Assembly: GCF_009569385.1 (NCBI RefSeq)
Contig: NZ_WBOF01000001.1
Location: 4,875,501 to 4,939,500 of the forward strand
Source of the DNA: Streptomyces kaniharaensis
GTDB lineage: Bacteria > Actinomycetota > Actinomycetes > Streptomycetales > Streptomycetaceae
DNA length: 64,000 bases
Reading direction: 5' to 3'
Made by a program: the position numbers and the translations under genes. Under the pieces are notes generated by a model. That model was not told the origin of the DNA. It saw only the letters and a list, made by a program, of their open reading frames with translations, and searched no databases. Below, in pieces: positions 1-8,057 of this stretch (the first letter of the stretch is position 1; each line of letters begins with the position of its first letter).

Positions 1-220
1 CCAACCCGGGCAGGCCGAGGGTCGACAACGTCACGTCCCCCGCGACCGGGTGCCCCCGCGCCCGTCCACCCAAGAGCCGCCAGGCGCAGCGCCGCGCCTG
101 CCCCGCCTCGCCGACAACCGAGCCACGCCCGATCTCTCCCCCCCCGCCCCGTGCGGCCGCCGCACCCCCCGGTGCGCGCGATCCGCCCGTCACGAGGCAA
201 CCAGACCTGAGGAGAACACA
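1..220. other. upstream region of the sigma-factor gene
   Basis: Very GC-rich DNA before the first supported gene. The reading frame of the sigma factor stays open back to about position 50, but the translation there is proline/arginine-rich and unlike any sigma-factor N terminus, so I read it as untranslated. A purine-rich ribosome binding site (GGAGAA, 211-216) lies at its right end. No clear promoter was recognised. Confidence 0.4.
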
Positions 221-1063
221 TTGACCGTGCGTTCCGACGACTACGGACTGGGTCTGAGCACCTTGAGCGACGTCGAGCTCTCCGCGGTCCTTCCCGCCGC
301 GACCGCCACCGACACCTCCCGTGTCGGAGAAGTGATGGCCGAGGTCTTCACCCGCTACCACGGCGCGGTGCTGGCCTACGCGCGCGGGTACTGCCGCGAT
401 CCGCAGACCGCGCAGGACCTCGCCGCCGAGGCCTACGCCCGTACGTACATGTCGGTGGCCCGTGGCCACGGACCGCGCCATGCCTGGCGCCCTTACCTGA
501 TGGCCTGTGTCCGCCGCACCGCGATGGAGTGGAGCAGGCACTTCACCCGTCGCGTGCTGCTGCCGGAGGACTTCGAGACCTGGGTCGAACACCTCGCCGG
601 GGACGCGGAGACCGAGGCCGCGCTGCTCGCCACCGAGGAGACCGCCCTGGTCGCCAAGGCCTACGGCTCCCTTCCCGAGCGGTGGCAGGCGCTGCTGTGG
701 CTCACCGTCGTGGAGGGGGAGCCGGCGGCCGCCGTCGCGCGACGGATGGGGATGACACCGAGCGGGGTGCGTTCCCTCGCCGCGCGGGCCCGGGAGGGAC
801 TGCGCGAGGCCTACCTGCGCGAGGACGCGGACGAGGCGGCCGAGCCGGCGTGCCGCTACTTCACCGCCAGGTTGGCCGACGCCATCCGGCGCCCCGGCCG
901 GCGGCGCGGCCCCGACCTGGCACGGCACCTGGAGAACTGCGAGGGGTGCGCCCGGGTGGCGGAGGAGGTCGAGCGTGCCAGCCACCGCGCGGTGGAGACG
1001 GTGTCGACGGCCCCGGGCCCCGAGGCCGCGCGCCGACGCCGGCACCCGATCCCGTCGCGGTGA
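221..1063 (+). CDS. ECF-type RNA polymerase sigma factor with C-terminal zinc-finger tail
   Basis: A 280-residue sigma-70 family protein. The central part has a region 2 fold (RYHGAVLAYARGYCRDPQTA, where ECF factors bind core polymerase and the -10 element) and a region 4 helix-turn-helix (LPERWQALLWLTVVEGEP, then a VARRMGMTPSGVRSLAARAR recognition helix). The C-terminal part carries HLENCEGCARV, the His-x3-Cys-x2-Cys pattern of a zinc-binding anti-sigma domain, so the protein may be self-inhibited or redox-sensitive. The TTG start at 221 is chosen because GGAGAA lies five bases upstream and the sequence before it is not sigma-like. No separate anti-sigma gene lies next to it. Its target genes cannot be told from the sequence. 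Confidence 0.8.
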   Translation: MTVRSDDYGLGLSTLSDVELSAVLPAATATDTSRVGEVMAEVFTRYHGAVLAYARGYCRDPQTAQDLAAEAYARTYMSVARGHGPRHAWRPYLMACVRRTAMEWSRHFTRRVLLPEDFETWVEHLAGDAETEAALLATEETALVAKAYGSLPERWQALLWLTVVEGEPAAAVARRMGMTPSGVRSLAARAREGLREAYLREDADEAAEPACRYFTARLADAIRRPGRRRGPDLARHLENCEGCARVAEEVERASHRAVETVSTAPGPEAARRRRHPIPSR

Positions 1064-1160
1064 GGAGCCGTCCTCGACTCTCGCACGGCGCCGATGCATC
1101 ACCGTGGCCCCGTCCTGCCTCCGCGGGCAGGCGGGGTCGGGCCGCCGGATGGCTTCGCCG

Positions 1161-1189
1161 TTGACATTTGTCATTCGGGGCCGGTGACA
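1161..1189 (+). promoter_or_regulatory. promoter/operator of the ABC-two-component operon
   Basis: TTGACA at 1161-1166 resembles a -35 box. It overlaps the inverted repeat TGACA-TT-TGTCA (1162-1173), and a third TGACA half-site follows at 1185-1189. The arrangement sits 46 bases before the ABC ATPase start. It would suit binding by the NarL/LuxR-type response regulator encoded at the end of the same operon (autoregulation is inferred). No convincing -10 box was identified. Confidence 0.5.
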
Positions 1190-1234
1190 GGGCATCACTA
1201 CCGGCGTGGGTCGTCCGGCGCGAGGCTGGCGACC

Positions 1235-2137
1235 ATGACGACACAGGCGGTGATGACTGCCGAGGGGCTGCGGTACCGGTACGGCGAGACCCTCGCGCTG
1301 GACGGTGTGGACCTTCGGGTCGACCCCGGGGAGTGCGTCGCGCTGCTCGGGCCGAACGGCGCCGGGAAGTCGACGCTGGTGGCACTCACGGTCGGGCTGT
1401 TCGCTCCGCAGCAGGGCTCGGTGCGGGTGGTCGGCGGTGATCCGCGCCGCGCGGCGACCCGGCGGCGGCTCGGGGTGGCGCAGCAGACGCTCGGCTTTCC
1501 GAACACGCTGACCGTCGACGAGCTGGTGACCGGCGCCGCCGTCCGCGGCGGGCTGAGGGCCTCCGCCGCCGCTCCGGTGCTGGCGGAGCTCGGACTGGCC
1601 GAGCTGCGGCGCAGGCGGGTGCCCAAGCTGTCGGGCGGTCAGAAGCAGCGGGTGCAGCTGGCGATGGCACTGGTCACCGACCCGGCCCTGCTGGTGCTCG
1701 ACGAGCCGACCGTGGGCCTGGACACCTCGGCCAGGCGGCACTTCTGGCAGATCCTGGCGCGGCGCCGGGCGCAGGGCACCGCGGTGCTGGTGACCACGCA
1801 CCTGATCGAGGAGTCGGCCGCGGTCGCGGACCGCGTGGTGGTGCTCGACCGGGGCCGGATCCTGGCCGACGCGCCGCCGGAGGAGCTGGTGGCCCGGCTG
1901 CCGGACCGCACCGTGACCGTCAGCACCCGGCTCGACCGGTGGGAACTCGAGCAACTGCCGGGAGTGCTCTCGGTCACCCCGGAGCACGACCTGATGCGGA
2001 TCCAGACGCGCTCGCCCGAGGACCTGCTGCGGGCGCTGCTGGACCGGGACGAGCAGCTGTCGGAGCTGCGGGTGCAGGACGCGGGCCTGGAGGAAGCCGT
2101 GCTCGCGCTGACGGACAGGGCGGAGGCGGCACAGTGA
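1235..2137 (+). CDS. ABC transporter ATP-binding protein (ABC-2 exporter type)
   Basis: A 300-residue ATPase that would drive the membrane partner encoded next. It has a Walker A motif GPNGAGKST (about residues 39-47), a signature LSGGQKQR, a Walker B LLVLDEP and a switch histidine in VLVTTHLIEE. The C-terminal extension of about 90 residues is usual in the DrrA/CcmA-like ABC-2 family. The ATG at 1235 is preferred, with a second ATG at 1253; the open frame further upstream overlaps the promoter/operator. The end overlaps the permease gene by four bases (GTGA). The exported substrate is unknown; in this gene order such systems often answer cell-envelope stress. Confidence 0.88.
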   Translation: MTTQAVMTAEGLRYRYGETLALDGVDLRVDPGECVALLGPNGAGKSTLVALTVGLFAPQQGSVRVVGGDPRRAATRRRLGVAQQTLGFPNTLTVDELVTGAAVRGGLRASAAAPVLAELGLAELRRRRVPKLSGGQKQRVQLAMALVTDPALLVLDEPTVGLDTSARRHFWQILARRRAQGTAVLVTTHLIEESAAVADRVVVLDRGRILADAPPEELVARLPDRTVTVSTRLDRWELEQLPGVLSVTPEHDLMRIQTRSPEDLLRALLDRDEQLSELRVQDAGLEEAVLALTDRAEAAQ

Positions 2138-2880
2138 GCGCGATGACGGCACGGGTCTTCGGAGTGGAGCTGCGGGACGAGCTGCGGGCGATCGTGCGCG
2201 AGCCCACCTCGCTGTTCTTCAGCATCCTCATGCCGGTCGGGTTCTTCGTGCTGTTCAACCTGCTCTACGGCGACAAGGTCACCGGGGGGATCTCGGCCGG
2301 CACGGCGATGGTGGCCACCTTCGGCACCTACGGAGTGATCACGGTGGCCGCGCTGCAACCGGGGATCGGCGTCGCGCAGGACCGTGACCTCGGCTGGCTG
2401 CGGATGAAGCGGGTCTCCGCCGTGCCGATCGGGATCAGCCTCGCCGCGAAGGCCACGGCCGCGCTGCTGTACGGGGTGGGGGTGCTGGCGCTGATGGGGG
2501 TGGCGGCCGCGGCCTTCGGCACCCTGCACGCCTCGGCCTGGCAGCTGGTGCGGGTGGCGGTGGTACTGCTGCTGGGCACCGTGCCGTTCACGCTGGTCAG
2601 CGTGGCGGTCGGGCTGAGATTCCGCACCAACGCGACGATCGCGCTGCTCAATGCGCTGCTCTTCCCGCTCGCGGTACTGTCGGGGCTGTGGATCCCGCTC
2701 CAGTTCCTGCCCGCGGCGGTGCGTCAGATCGCCAGGTTCCTGCCCACCTACCACCTCGCCCAACTCGGGCTCTCCCAACTGAGCCAGGGCAGCGTGCTGA
2801 TCCACGTCCTCGCCCTGCTGGTGACGACGGCGGCGGCGTTCGGACTGGCGATGCTGGCCTACCGCCACGCCCGGACATGA
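2134..2880 (+). CDS. ABC-2 type transporter permease
   Basis: A 248-residue integral membrane protein with about six hydrophobic segments, starting with a short cytoplasmic N terminus (VELRDELRAIVREPTSLFF) typical of ABC-2 permeases. The conserved region LAVLSGLWIPLQFLPAAVRQ lies near the C-terminal third, as in DrrB-like exporters. The GTG at 2134 overlaps the ATPase stop; an in-frame ATG follows at 2143. The stop overlaps the kinase start, so ATPase, permease, kinase and regulator form one translationally coupled operon. Confidence 0.87.
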   Translation: MSAMTARVFGVELRDELRAIVREPTSLFFSILMPVGFFVLFNLLYGDKVTGGISAGTAMVATFGTYGVITVAALQPGIGVAQDRDLGWLRMKRVSAVPIGISLAAKATAALLYGVGVLALMGVAAAAFGTLHASAWQLVRVAVVLLLGTVPFTLVSVAVGLRFRTNATIALLNALLFPLAVLSGLWIPLQFLPAAVRQIARFLPTYHLAQLGLSQLSQGSVLIHVLALLVTTAAAFGLAMLAYRHART

Positions 2881-3995
2881 CCGTCCCGCGGGCCGCCGCT
2901 GCCGGGTCGCTCACCGCCCGGCTGCGGACCTGGGACTGGGTCTACCTCGGCTATCTGCTGTTCGTGCCCGCGCAGCCGTACTTCTCACCCCGTCCGGCGT
3001 GGTGGGAGTGGCCGCTGGCGATCGCGGTGTGCACCGCCACGGCCGCGCTGTACGCGGCGAAGCTGCTGCGCGGTCCGGCCGCACGTCACGTCTGGACGGC
3101 GATCGTGCCGATGGCCGCGATCGGCACGCTGGCCACTCCGTTCAACACCAACGCGAGCGTGCTCCTCGTCTACGCGGCAGCCGTCGTGGGCGACACCCTG
3201 TCCTGGCGCGAGGCGCGGCTGTGGTTCGCGGCCCTGACCGTCCTGGGCAGTGCCGCCGCCGTGGTGTCGAGGGTGCCGATGCCCTACCGGCTGTGGGGTT
3301 TCGTGTCGGCGTCCGTGCTGATCTGGGTGATCGGTCTGCTCGAACTGAGGCAGCGCGACCGGCGGCAGGAGTGGGAGAACCAGCGGCTGCGCACCTCCCA
3401 GGTCGAGCTGCTGGCGACCCTCGCCGAGCGCGAGCGGATCGCGCGTGACCTCCACGACCTGCTCGGGCACTCCCTGACCGCCGTGGTGATGCGCGCACAG
3501 CTGACCAAGGAGCTGGTGCCCGTCGATCCGGAACGGGCGCGCGCCGAGGCCGAGGAGATCGAACGCAACGCCCGCGAAGCGCTGGCCGCGGTGCGCAGCA
3601 CGGTCACCGGCTGGCGGCGGACCACCGTCCGCAGCGAACTGGAGGCGGCGCGGCGGGCGTTGGCCGGGACCGGGGTGAGCCTCGGTGTGGACTACGACGA
3701 CGGGCTGCTGCTGGTCGCGGCGGTCGAGCACGAACTGGGGCTGGCGCTGCGCGAGGCGGTGACCAACGTGGCCCGCCACGCGCGGGCCTCCCACTGCCGG
3801 ATCGGACTGGACGCGGACGAGAAGAGGGTGCAGTTGGTGATCGCGGACGACGGGATCGGCGGCTCGGCTCCGGAGGGCACCGGGCTGACCGGGCTGCGGG
3901 AGCGGATCGCGAAGCTCGGCGGTGTGGTGCAGCGCAGCGGCTCGGCCGGCACGACGCTGACCATCACCGTTCCGCTCGAGGCGGCGGCCCGGTGA
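2877..3995 (+). CDS. sensor histidine kinase, DesK-like (HisKA_3)
   Basis: A 372-residue kinase. The N-terminal half is hydrophobic with several membrane segments and no large extracellular loop, as in DesK-type intramembrane sensors. The dimerisation and phosphoacceptor region is ERIARDLHDLLGHSLTAVV, with the H-box histidine in DLHDLLGHSL. The ATPase domain shows the N box (EAVTNVARHA), ADDGIGG and GTGLTGLRERI. The ATG at 2877 overlaps the permease stop. It probably senses membrane state or cargo of the linked exporter and phosphorylates the regulator encoded next; the signal itself is unknown. Confidence 0.87.
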   Translation: MTVPRAAAAGSLTARLRTWDWVYLGYLLFVPAQPYFSPRPAWWEWPLAIAVCTATAALYAAKLLRGPAARHVWTAIVPMAAIGTLATPFNTNASVLLVYAAAVVGDTLSWREARLWFAALTVLGSAAAVVSRVPMPYRLWGFVSASVLIWVIGLLELRQRDRRQEWENQRLRTSQVELLATLAERERIARDLHDLLGHSLTAVVMRAQLTKELVPVDPERARAEAEEIERNAREALAAVRSTVTGWRRTTVRSELEAARRALAGTGVSLGVDYDDGLLLVAAVEHELGLALREAVTNVARHARASHCRIGLDADEKRVQLVIADDGIGGSAPEGTGLTGLRERIAKLGGVVQRSGSAGTTLTITVPLEAAAR

Positions 3996-4594
3996 TCCGG
4001 GTGGTGCTGGCCGAGGACCAGGGCATGGTGCTGGGCGCCTTCGCCTCCCTGCTGGACCTGCAGCCCGACATCACGGTGGTGGCGACCGCGACCAACGGCG
4101 ACGACGCGCTGGCCGCCGTACGCGAGCACCGCCCCGACGTGCTGGTGACCGACATCGAGATGCCCGGCCGCACCGGCCTCGACCTGGCCGCGGAGCTGAA
4201 CCGGATGGGCGACCCGACCCGGGTGCTGATCGTGACCACCTTCGCGCGCAGCGGCTACCTGCGCCGCGCGGTCGATGCCGGGGTGGCCGGCTACGTGCTC
4301 AAGGACGCGCCGATCGGCGAGCTCGCGGCGGCCCTGCGCCGCGTGCACGCGGGCGAGCGCGTGGTCGCGCCGGAGCTCGCGGTGGCCGCGTGGGACGCGG
4401 CCGATCCGCTGACCGACCGGGAGCGCGAACTGCTGCGCGCGGTCGCGGACGGGGCGAGCAACGTGGAGATCGCGGCGCGGCTGTTCCTGGCCGAGGGCAC
4501 CGTGCGCAACTACCTGTCCACCGCGATGGCCAAGCTGGGCGCGCGCAACCGCACGGAGGCCGCCAGGACGGCGAAGGCGCGCGGCTGGTTGTAG
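3992..4594 (+). CDS. response regulator, NarL/LuxR family
   Basis: A 200-residue regulator with an N-terminal receiver domain (acidic pocket AEDQ, phosphoacceptor Asp54 in VLVTDIEMPG, Lys in YVLKDAP) and a C-terminal LuxR helix-turn-helix (LTDRERELLRAVADGASNVE, then a recognition helix in LFLAEGTVRNYLSTAMAKLG). The GTG at 3992 overlaps the kinase stop by four bases. It is the cognate partner of the kinase and is likely to bind the TGACA half-sites in front of the ABC gene. Confidence 0.88.
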   Translation: MIRVVLAEDQGMVLGAFASLLDLQPDITVVATATNGDDALAAVREHRPDVLVTDIEMPGRTGLDLAAELNRMGDPTRVLIVTTFARSGYLRRAVDAGVAGYVLKDAPIGELAAALRRVHAGERVVAPELAVAAWDAADPLTDRERELLRAVADGASNVEIAARLFLAEGTVRNYLSTAMAKLGARNRTEAARTAKARGWL

Positions 4595-4595
4595 A

Positions 4596-4623
4596 GCGGG
4601 GAACACCGCGCCGCGGGCCCCGC
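4596..4623. terminator. weak hairpin between convergent genes
   Basis: GCGGGG (4596-4601) can pair with CCCCGC (4618-4623). It lies in the 35-base gap between the response regulator and the convergent radical SAM gene, where a bidirectional terminator is expected. There is no U-tract and the stem is short. Confidence 0.25.
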
Positions 4624-4629
4624 CCCGGC

Positions 4630-6651
4630 TCAGCCGAGGACCACCGGCCCCCGGGCCGGTCCGGCGGACAGGGCGAACAGAAGGTCGTGCAACGGTCGGC
4701 CGGTGCCGTGCCAGATGGAGAGCGCGTAGACGCTGATCGGGTAGTGGATCCAGCGCGGCGGCGCCCACACCGTGCCCCGCACGGTGGCGCCCTGGCCGTC
4801 GGCGTCCAGGCCGGAGGGCACGTCCCCGGCCTCCACCAGCAGCTCCCAGGCCCTGCGCGGCACGGCGAACTCCGCCTCGTCCAGCTCGGCGCGCAGGCTC
4901 GCACGCAGGATCGTCGTCGCCGCGAGGTCCAGCGTCAGCGCGCCGTCGACCAGCGCGCGGTCGATCTCGTGCCCGGAAGCGGCCAGCCGGTCGCACAGCC
5001 AATCGACCGCGGCCGTGAGCAGCTCCCTCGAGGCGCGTTCGGTGCCGGCGGCGCGGCACAGCAGCGCCTGGAAGTGCACCTCCTCGGGCACCACGACCCG
5101 GTCGCCGATCACCGTCCGCAGCAGCGCCATGTCCAGGTCGGCAGGCTCCCGGTGGGCGACGGCGACGTTGCGGGCGACGGCGCGCAGGAACGGGTCGGCG
5201 CAGTCCTCCAGCAGGAACGACCACAGCTGCTCGCACAGTTCGACCATGCGCACGCCGGTCGTGGCGTGGACGACGCGCAGCGCGCAGCGCAGCAGGATCT
5301 TCTGGAACAGCGTCATGGAGACCCGGAACGCCATGCCGCTCACCCACTCCTCGGCCGTCATGTCGTCGTGGGCGACGACGACTTCGGCGACGAGTTCGGG
5401 GTTGGTGACGTCGGCCGGCATCCGTCGCGTCGTCAGCTTGTGCTTGTCCTGGAAGGACTCCCGCGAGTACTCGGTGTTGTTGAGCAGCAGCAGCGGATAG
5501 ATCACCGGCGAGCCGCCCGCGGTCAGCACCTCCTCGACCCCGGCCAGGTAGGAGTCGTGGGTCTCTCCCGGCAGGCCCCAGATCAGGTCGGTGTAGGTGG
5601 GCACGTCCAGCGCGCGGAACCGGGACAGCAGCCGGCGGTAGTGGTCAGTGCGGATGTTGGCGCGGTTGGCGATCTTCAGCACGTCGGGGTCGAAGGACTG
5701 CGCGGACAGGGTGATCGCGCCGGTGAGTTCGGCGGCATGGAGCATGCCGGCGATCTCCACGATGCGGTCGTTGCCGTTCTTGGCCCAGTTGGTGCTGATG
5801 ATCAGCCGCTTGTCGTAGCGCCGGGTGAGCTCCACGATGTGTTCGGCGATCTGCCGGTCCCGGGCGACGATGCCGAAGTTGGCGTCCGCGATGAACAGGG
5901 TGGCGTCCGTCGGCATCAGCCGGATGAGCCGGTCCAACTCGCCGAAGATCCGGTCCAGTTCGAACTGGCGCACCTTGGAGTTGGTGGCGCCGCCCCAGTA
6001 GCAGAAGGCGCACTTGTAGGGGCATCCGCGGTTGGTCTCGTAGACGATCATCGAAGAGCCGGCGATCTCCTCGTCGGAGTAGACCGGGGTCAGGATCGGC
6101 GAGACGACCTGTTCGAGATCGGTGATCCGGTCCGCGTCCGCGGTGGTGACGACGACGCCGTCGGACCAGTAGCTGATGCCGGGGATGGTGGCGAGGTCAC
6201 CCTCGGCCAGGAAGCAACGGATCAGGTCGCGGAACCGCAGCTCGCCCTCGCCGTGGACCAGCACGTCCACCCAGGGCGCCTCTGCGAACAGCGGGTCCTG
6301 CTGGTGGCTGACGTCGTTTCCGCCGAGGACGACGCGGCAGTTCGGCCAGCGCTCCTTCACCCGGCGGGCCAGTTCCAGGGACTGGGCGCGGTTCCAGAAG
6401 AACACCGTCAGCGCGACGGCGAACGGCTCGTCCCAGGAGTCGAGCAGCTCGGTCATGGCCTGCTCGCCACCGCTCTGCTCGCGCACGCTGATCCGGAAAT
6501 CGCAGGCATCGTCGAGCACCGGGTCGGCGACCGCGGTGGCCTTCAAATAGCCGAGGGTGACGCTGTACCGGACACCGTGCATCGCGGTGAACTCGACGAG
6601 CCGGACGGTCTTCTTCTTCGCGGCCGCGCCGGCCGGCCAGGTGGAGGTCAT
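4630..6651 (-). CDS. cobalamin-binding radical SAM enzyme (RiPP tailoring)
   Basis: A 673-residue protein. An N-terminal Rossmann-like B12-binding domain (about residues 28-145, with VVLGGNDVS and VHGEGELRFRDL, but no DxHxxG base-on motif) precedes a radical SAM barrel with the CX3CX2C cluster motif at Cys210, Cys214 and Cys217 (RGCPYKCAFCYWGG). A long C-terminal region of about 250 residues resembles the RiPP-maturation B12 radical SAM group. Many class B members are C-methyltransferases, so methylation of the peptide is a reasonable guess but unproven. The ATG at 6651 is used; a TTG at 6660 is possible. It is transcribed divergently from the monooxygenase/precursor operon across a shared 303-base control region. 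Confidence 0.82.
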   Translation of the reverse strand: MTSTWPAGAAAKKKTVRLVEFTAMHGVRYSVTLGYLKATAVADPVLDDACDFRISVREQSGGEQAMTELLDSWDEPFAVALTVFFWNRAQSLELARRVKERWPNCRVVLGGNDVSHQQDPLFAEAPWVDVLVHGEGELRFRDLIRCFLAEGDLATIPGISYWSDGVVVTTADADRITDLEQVVSPILTPVYSDEEIAGSSMIVYETNRGCPYKCAFCYWGGATNSKVRQFELDRIFGELDRLIRLMPTDATLFIADANFGIVARDRQIAEHIVELTRRYDKRLIISTNWAKNGNDRIVEIAGMLHAAELTGAITLSAQSFDPDVLKIANRANIRTDHYRRLLSRFRALDVPTYTDLIWGLPGETHDSYLAGVEEVLTAGGSPVIYPLLLLNNTEYSRESFQDKHKLTTRRMPADVTNPELVAEVVVAHDDMTAEEWVSGMAFRVSMTLFQKILLRCALRVVHATTGVRMVELCEQLWSFLLEDCADPFLRAVARNVAVAHREPADLDMALLRTVIGDRVVVPEEVHFQALLCRAAGTERASRELLTAAVDWLCDRLAASGHEIDRALVDGALTLDLAATTILRASLRAELDEAEFAVPRRAWELLVEAGDVPSGLDADGQGATVRGTVWAPPRWIHYPISVYALSIWHGTGRPLHDLLFALSAGPARGPVVLG

Positions 6652-6736
6652 GGCTACCAATCCGTGCAGTCGGCAACGGATACACACGTTCGCAGCGCAA
6701 GGTGGCTCAGTCAATAACGCGCGATTTGTATCGTAA

Positions 6737-6752
6737 GTATCCCGGAGGATAC
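6737..6752. promoter_or_regulatory. inverted repeat GTATCC-CGGA-GGATAC
   Basis: Perfect 6-base arms with a 4-base spacer, on the radical SAM side of the divergent region. It shares the RTATCC half-site with the repeat at 6910-6923. It may be an operator for a cluster regulator (inference). Confidence 0.45.
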
Positions 6753-6802
6753 CGGCCCCGACCTGAAATCCTTTCCTGTGCGGCCGGTCTGGATGTTGGA
6801 TA

Positions 6803-6831
6803 TTGACGACGTCGGTGGCTCGATGTAGCGT
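6803..6831 (+). promoter_or_regulatory. sigma-70-like promoter of the monooxygenase/precursor operon
   Basis: TTGACG (6803-6808) and TAGCGT (6826-6831) are separated by 17 bases, close to the actinomycete housekeeping consensus. Predicted transcription starts near 6838, giving a leader of roughly 115 bases that contains the ATATCC inverted repeat. Confidence 0.6.
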
Positions 6832-6909
6832 CGGCCCGGAAAAACCCCCGGCTGGGTGCCAACTGGCCTCGGACCGTGTGGATGACCACCGCGGACGTCG
6901 ATCTCGCGA

Positions 6910-6923
6910 ATATCCCCGGATAT
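6910..6923. promoter_or_regulatory. inverted repeat ATATCC-CC-GGATAT in the leader
   Basis: Perfect 6-base arms with a 2-base spacer, just before the ribosome binding site of the monooxygenase gene. Its half-site matches the repeat at 6737-6752, suggesting one regulator acts on both divergent transcripts. Confidence 0.45.
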
Positions 6924-6954
6924 CCCCGGGCATCCGTTTCAAGGAGTGGTGTCG

Positions 6955-8019
6955 GTGCGCTTCGGGCTTTCCTTCCTTCCTGACTGCACGCCCGAGACGA
7001 AATCTCCGCAGACCTATTTCAGTGACGCGCTGGAATTGTCGGTCCAAGCGGAGCTCGGTGGCCTGGATTCCATCAAGATGACCGAGCACTATCTCCACTA
7101 CTACGGCGGTTACTGCCCGAGCCCGCTGGGCTTCCTCTCCGCGGTGGCCGCCCGGACGAGTTCGGTCAGGCTGATGACCGGCTGCGTCCTGCCGGTGTTC
7201 CACCACCCGATCCAGCTGGCCGCGGAGGCCGCGCAGGTGGACGCGATCAGCGGCGGCCGGCTGGACGTGGGCTTCGCCCGGGCCTACCTGCCCGACGAGT
7301 TCGACGCGTTGGGCCTGGCCATGGAGGAGAGCACCGACCGGTTCCGGGAGACCATCCGGGCGGTGCTGCGCATCTGGACCGAGGAGAAGGTGAGCGAGGA
7401 CACGCCGTTCTTCTCCTACCGCGACGTGACCGGTCTGCCGCGGCCCACCCAGCGGCCGCACCCGCCGGTCTGGGGTGCGGCGGTGCGCACGCCGGAGAGC
7501 TTCACCTGGCTGGGCGCGGAGGGACTGGGGCTGCTGATCACCCCGCTGATCTCGCCGCACGAGTTCCGCGACCACCTGACCCTCTACCGCGACGCGTTCC
7601 ACGCCGCGCACGGCGGTACCGGGCTCCGCCCCCGGGTCGCGGCCAGCCTGCCGCTGGTGGTCGCCGACACCGACGCGCGCGCGGAGCAGATCGCCGAGAC
7701 CTACCTGCAGCGCTACCTGGACGTGTGGGCCCTGGCCGTCAACGCCTGGGACCGCAGGGAGTCCACGGCCTACCGCGGCTACTCCGGATTCGGCTGGATG
7801 CTGCGCAACCTCAAGCCCGCCAAGCTCTTCACCGAGGGCGGCGCGATCGTCGGTTCCCCGTCCACGGTCATCGACCGGATCCGCGCCTTCAACGACCACA
7901 TCGGCGGCGTCGACCAGATCCTCTGGCAGATCGACTTCGGTGCGATGCCGCTCGCCGAGGCTGGGCAGACCCTGGAGCTCTTCTGCACCAAGGTGCTGCC
8001 CGAAGTGAAATCACTGTGA
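6955..8019 (+). CDS. luciferase-like (LLM class) flavin-dependent monooxygenase
   Basis: A 354-residue TIM-barrel oxidoreductase of the bacterial luciferase family (FGLSFLPD at the N terminus, LDSIKMTEHYLHYYGG, and ISGGRLDVGFARAY, where LLM proteins bind flavin or F420). GTG at 6955 is preferred because AAGGAG (6941-6946) lies eight bases upstream; two closer upstream GTG codons are in frame. It is the first gene of the rightward operon and ends 38 bases before the first precursor gene, so it is probably a tailoring enzyme that hydroxylates or otherwise oxidises the peptide. Such an enzyme is uncommon in thiopeptide clusters. The cofactor (FMN or F420) cannot be decided here. Confidence 0.82.
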   Translation: MRFGLSFLPDCTPETKSPQTYFSDALELSVQAELGGLDSIKMTEHYLHYYGGYCPSPLGFLSAVAARTSSVRLMTGCVLPVFHHPIQLAAEAAQVDAISGGRLDVGFARAYLPDEFDALGLAMEESTDRFRETIRAVLRIWTEEKVSEDTPFFSYRDVTGLPRPTQRPHPPVWGAAVRTPESFTWLGAEGLGLLITPLISPHEFRDHLTLYRDAFHAAHGGTGLRPRVAASLPLVVADTDARAEQIAETYLQRYLDVWALAVNAWDRRESTAYRGYSGFGWMLRNLKPAKLFTEGGAIVGSPSTVIDRIRAFNDHIGGVDQILWQIDFGAMPLAEAGQTLELFCTKVLPEVKSL

Positions 8020-8057
8020 CGATCCGTCACCCGGACTGCGAAGGGGGGTGTGAAGAC

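Larger units (their letters stand above)
6652..6954. other. divergent control region of the RiPP cluster
   Basis: 303 bases without a gene, clearly more AT-rich than the surroundings. It holds a sigma-70-like promoter for the rightward operon (6803-6831), two short inverted repeats built from the same half-site RTATCC (6737-6752 and 6910-6923) and an additional GGATAT at 6798-6803 touching the -35 box. The 10-base direct repeat ATATCCCCGG occurs twice in succession at 6910-6929. No clear leftward promoter could be assigned. Confidence 0.55.

Noticed and set aside
50..220. N-terminal extension of the sigma-factor reading frame
   Set aside because: Translation is Pro/Arg-rich and unlike sigma factors; a ribosome binding site directly precedes the TTG at 221.
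1939..2133. Upstream extension of the ABC-2 permease
   Set aside because: The extension is an out-of-frame translation of the ATPase gene; GTG 2134 gives the coupled start.
3692..5347. Leftward open frame across the kinase and regulator genes
   Set aside because: Low-complexity Arg/Gly/Ala translation; the rightward kinase and response regulator have clear motifs.
6707..6889. Leftward 60-residue frame in the divergent control region
   Set aside because: No ribosome binding site, no family-like features, and it overlaps the promoter and operators of the precursor operon.
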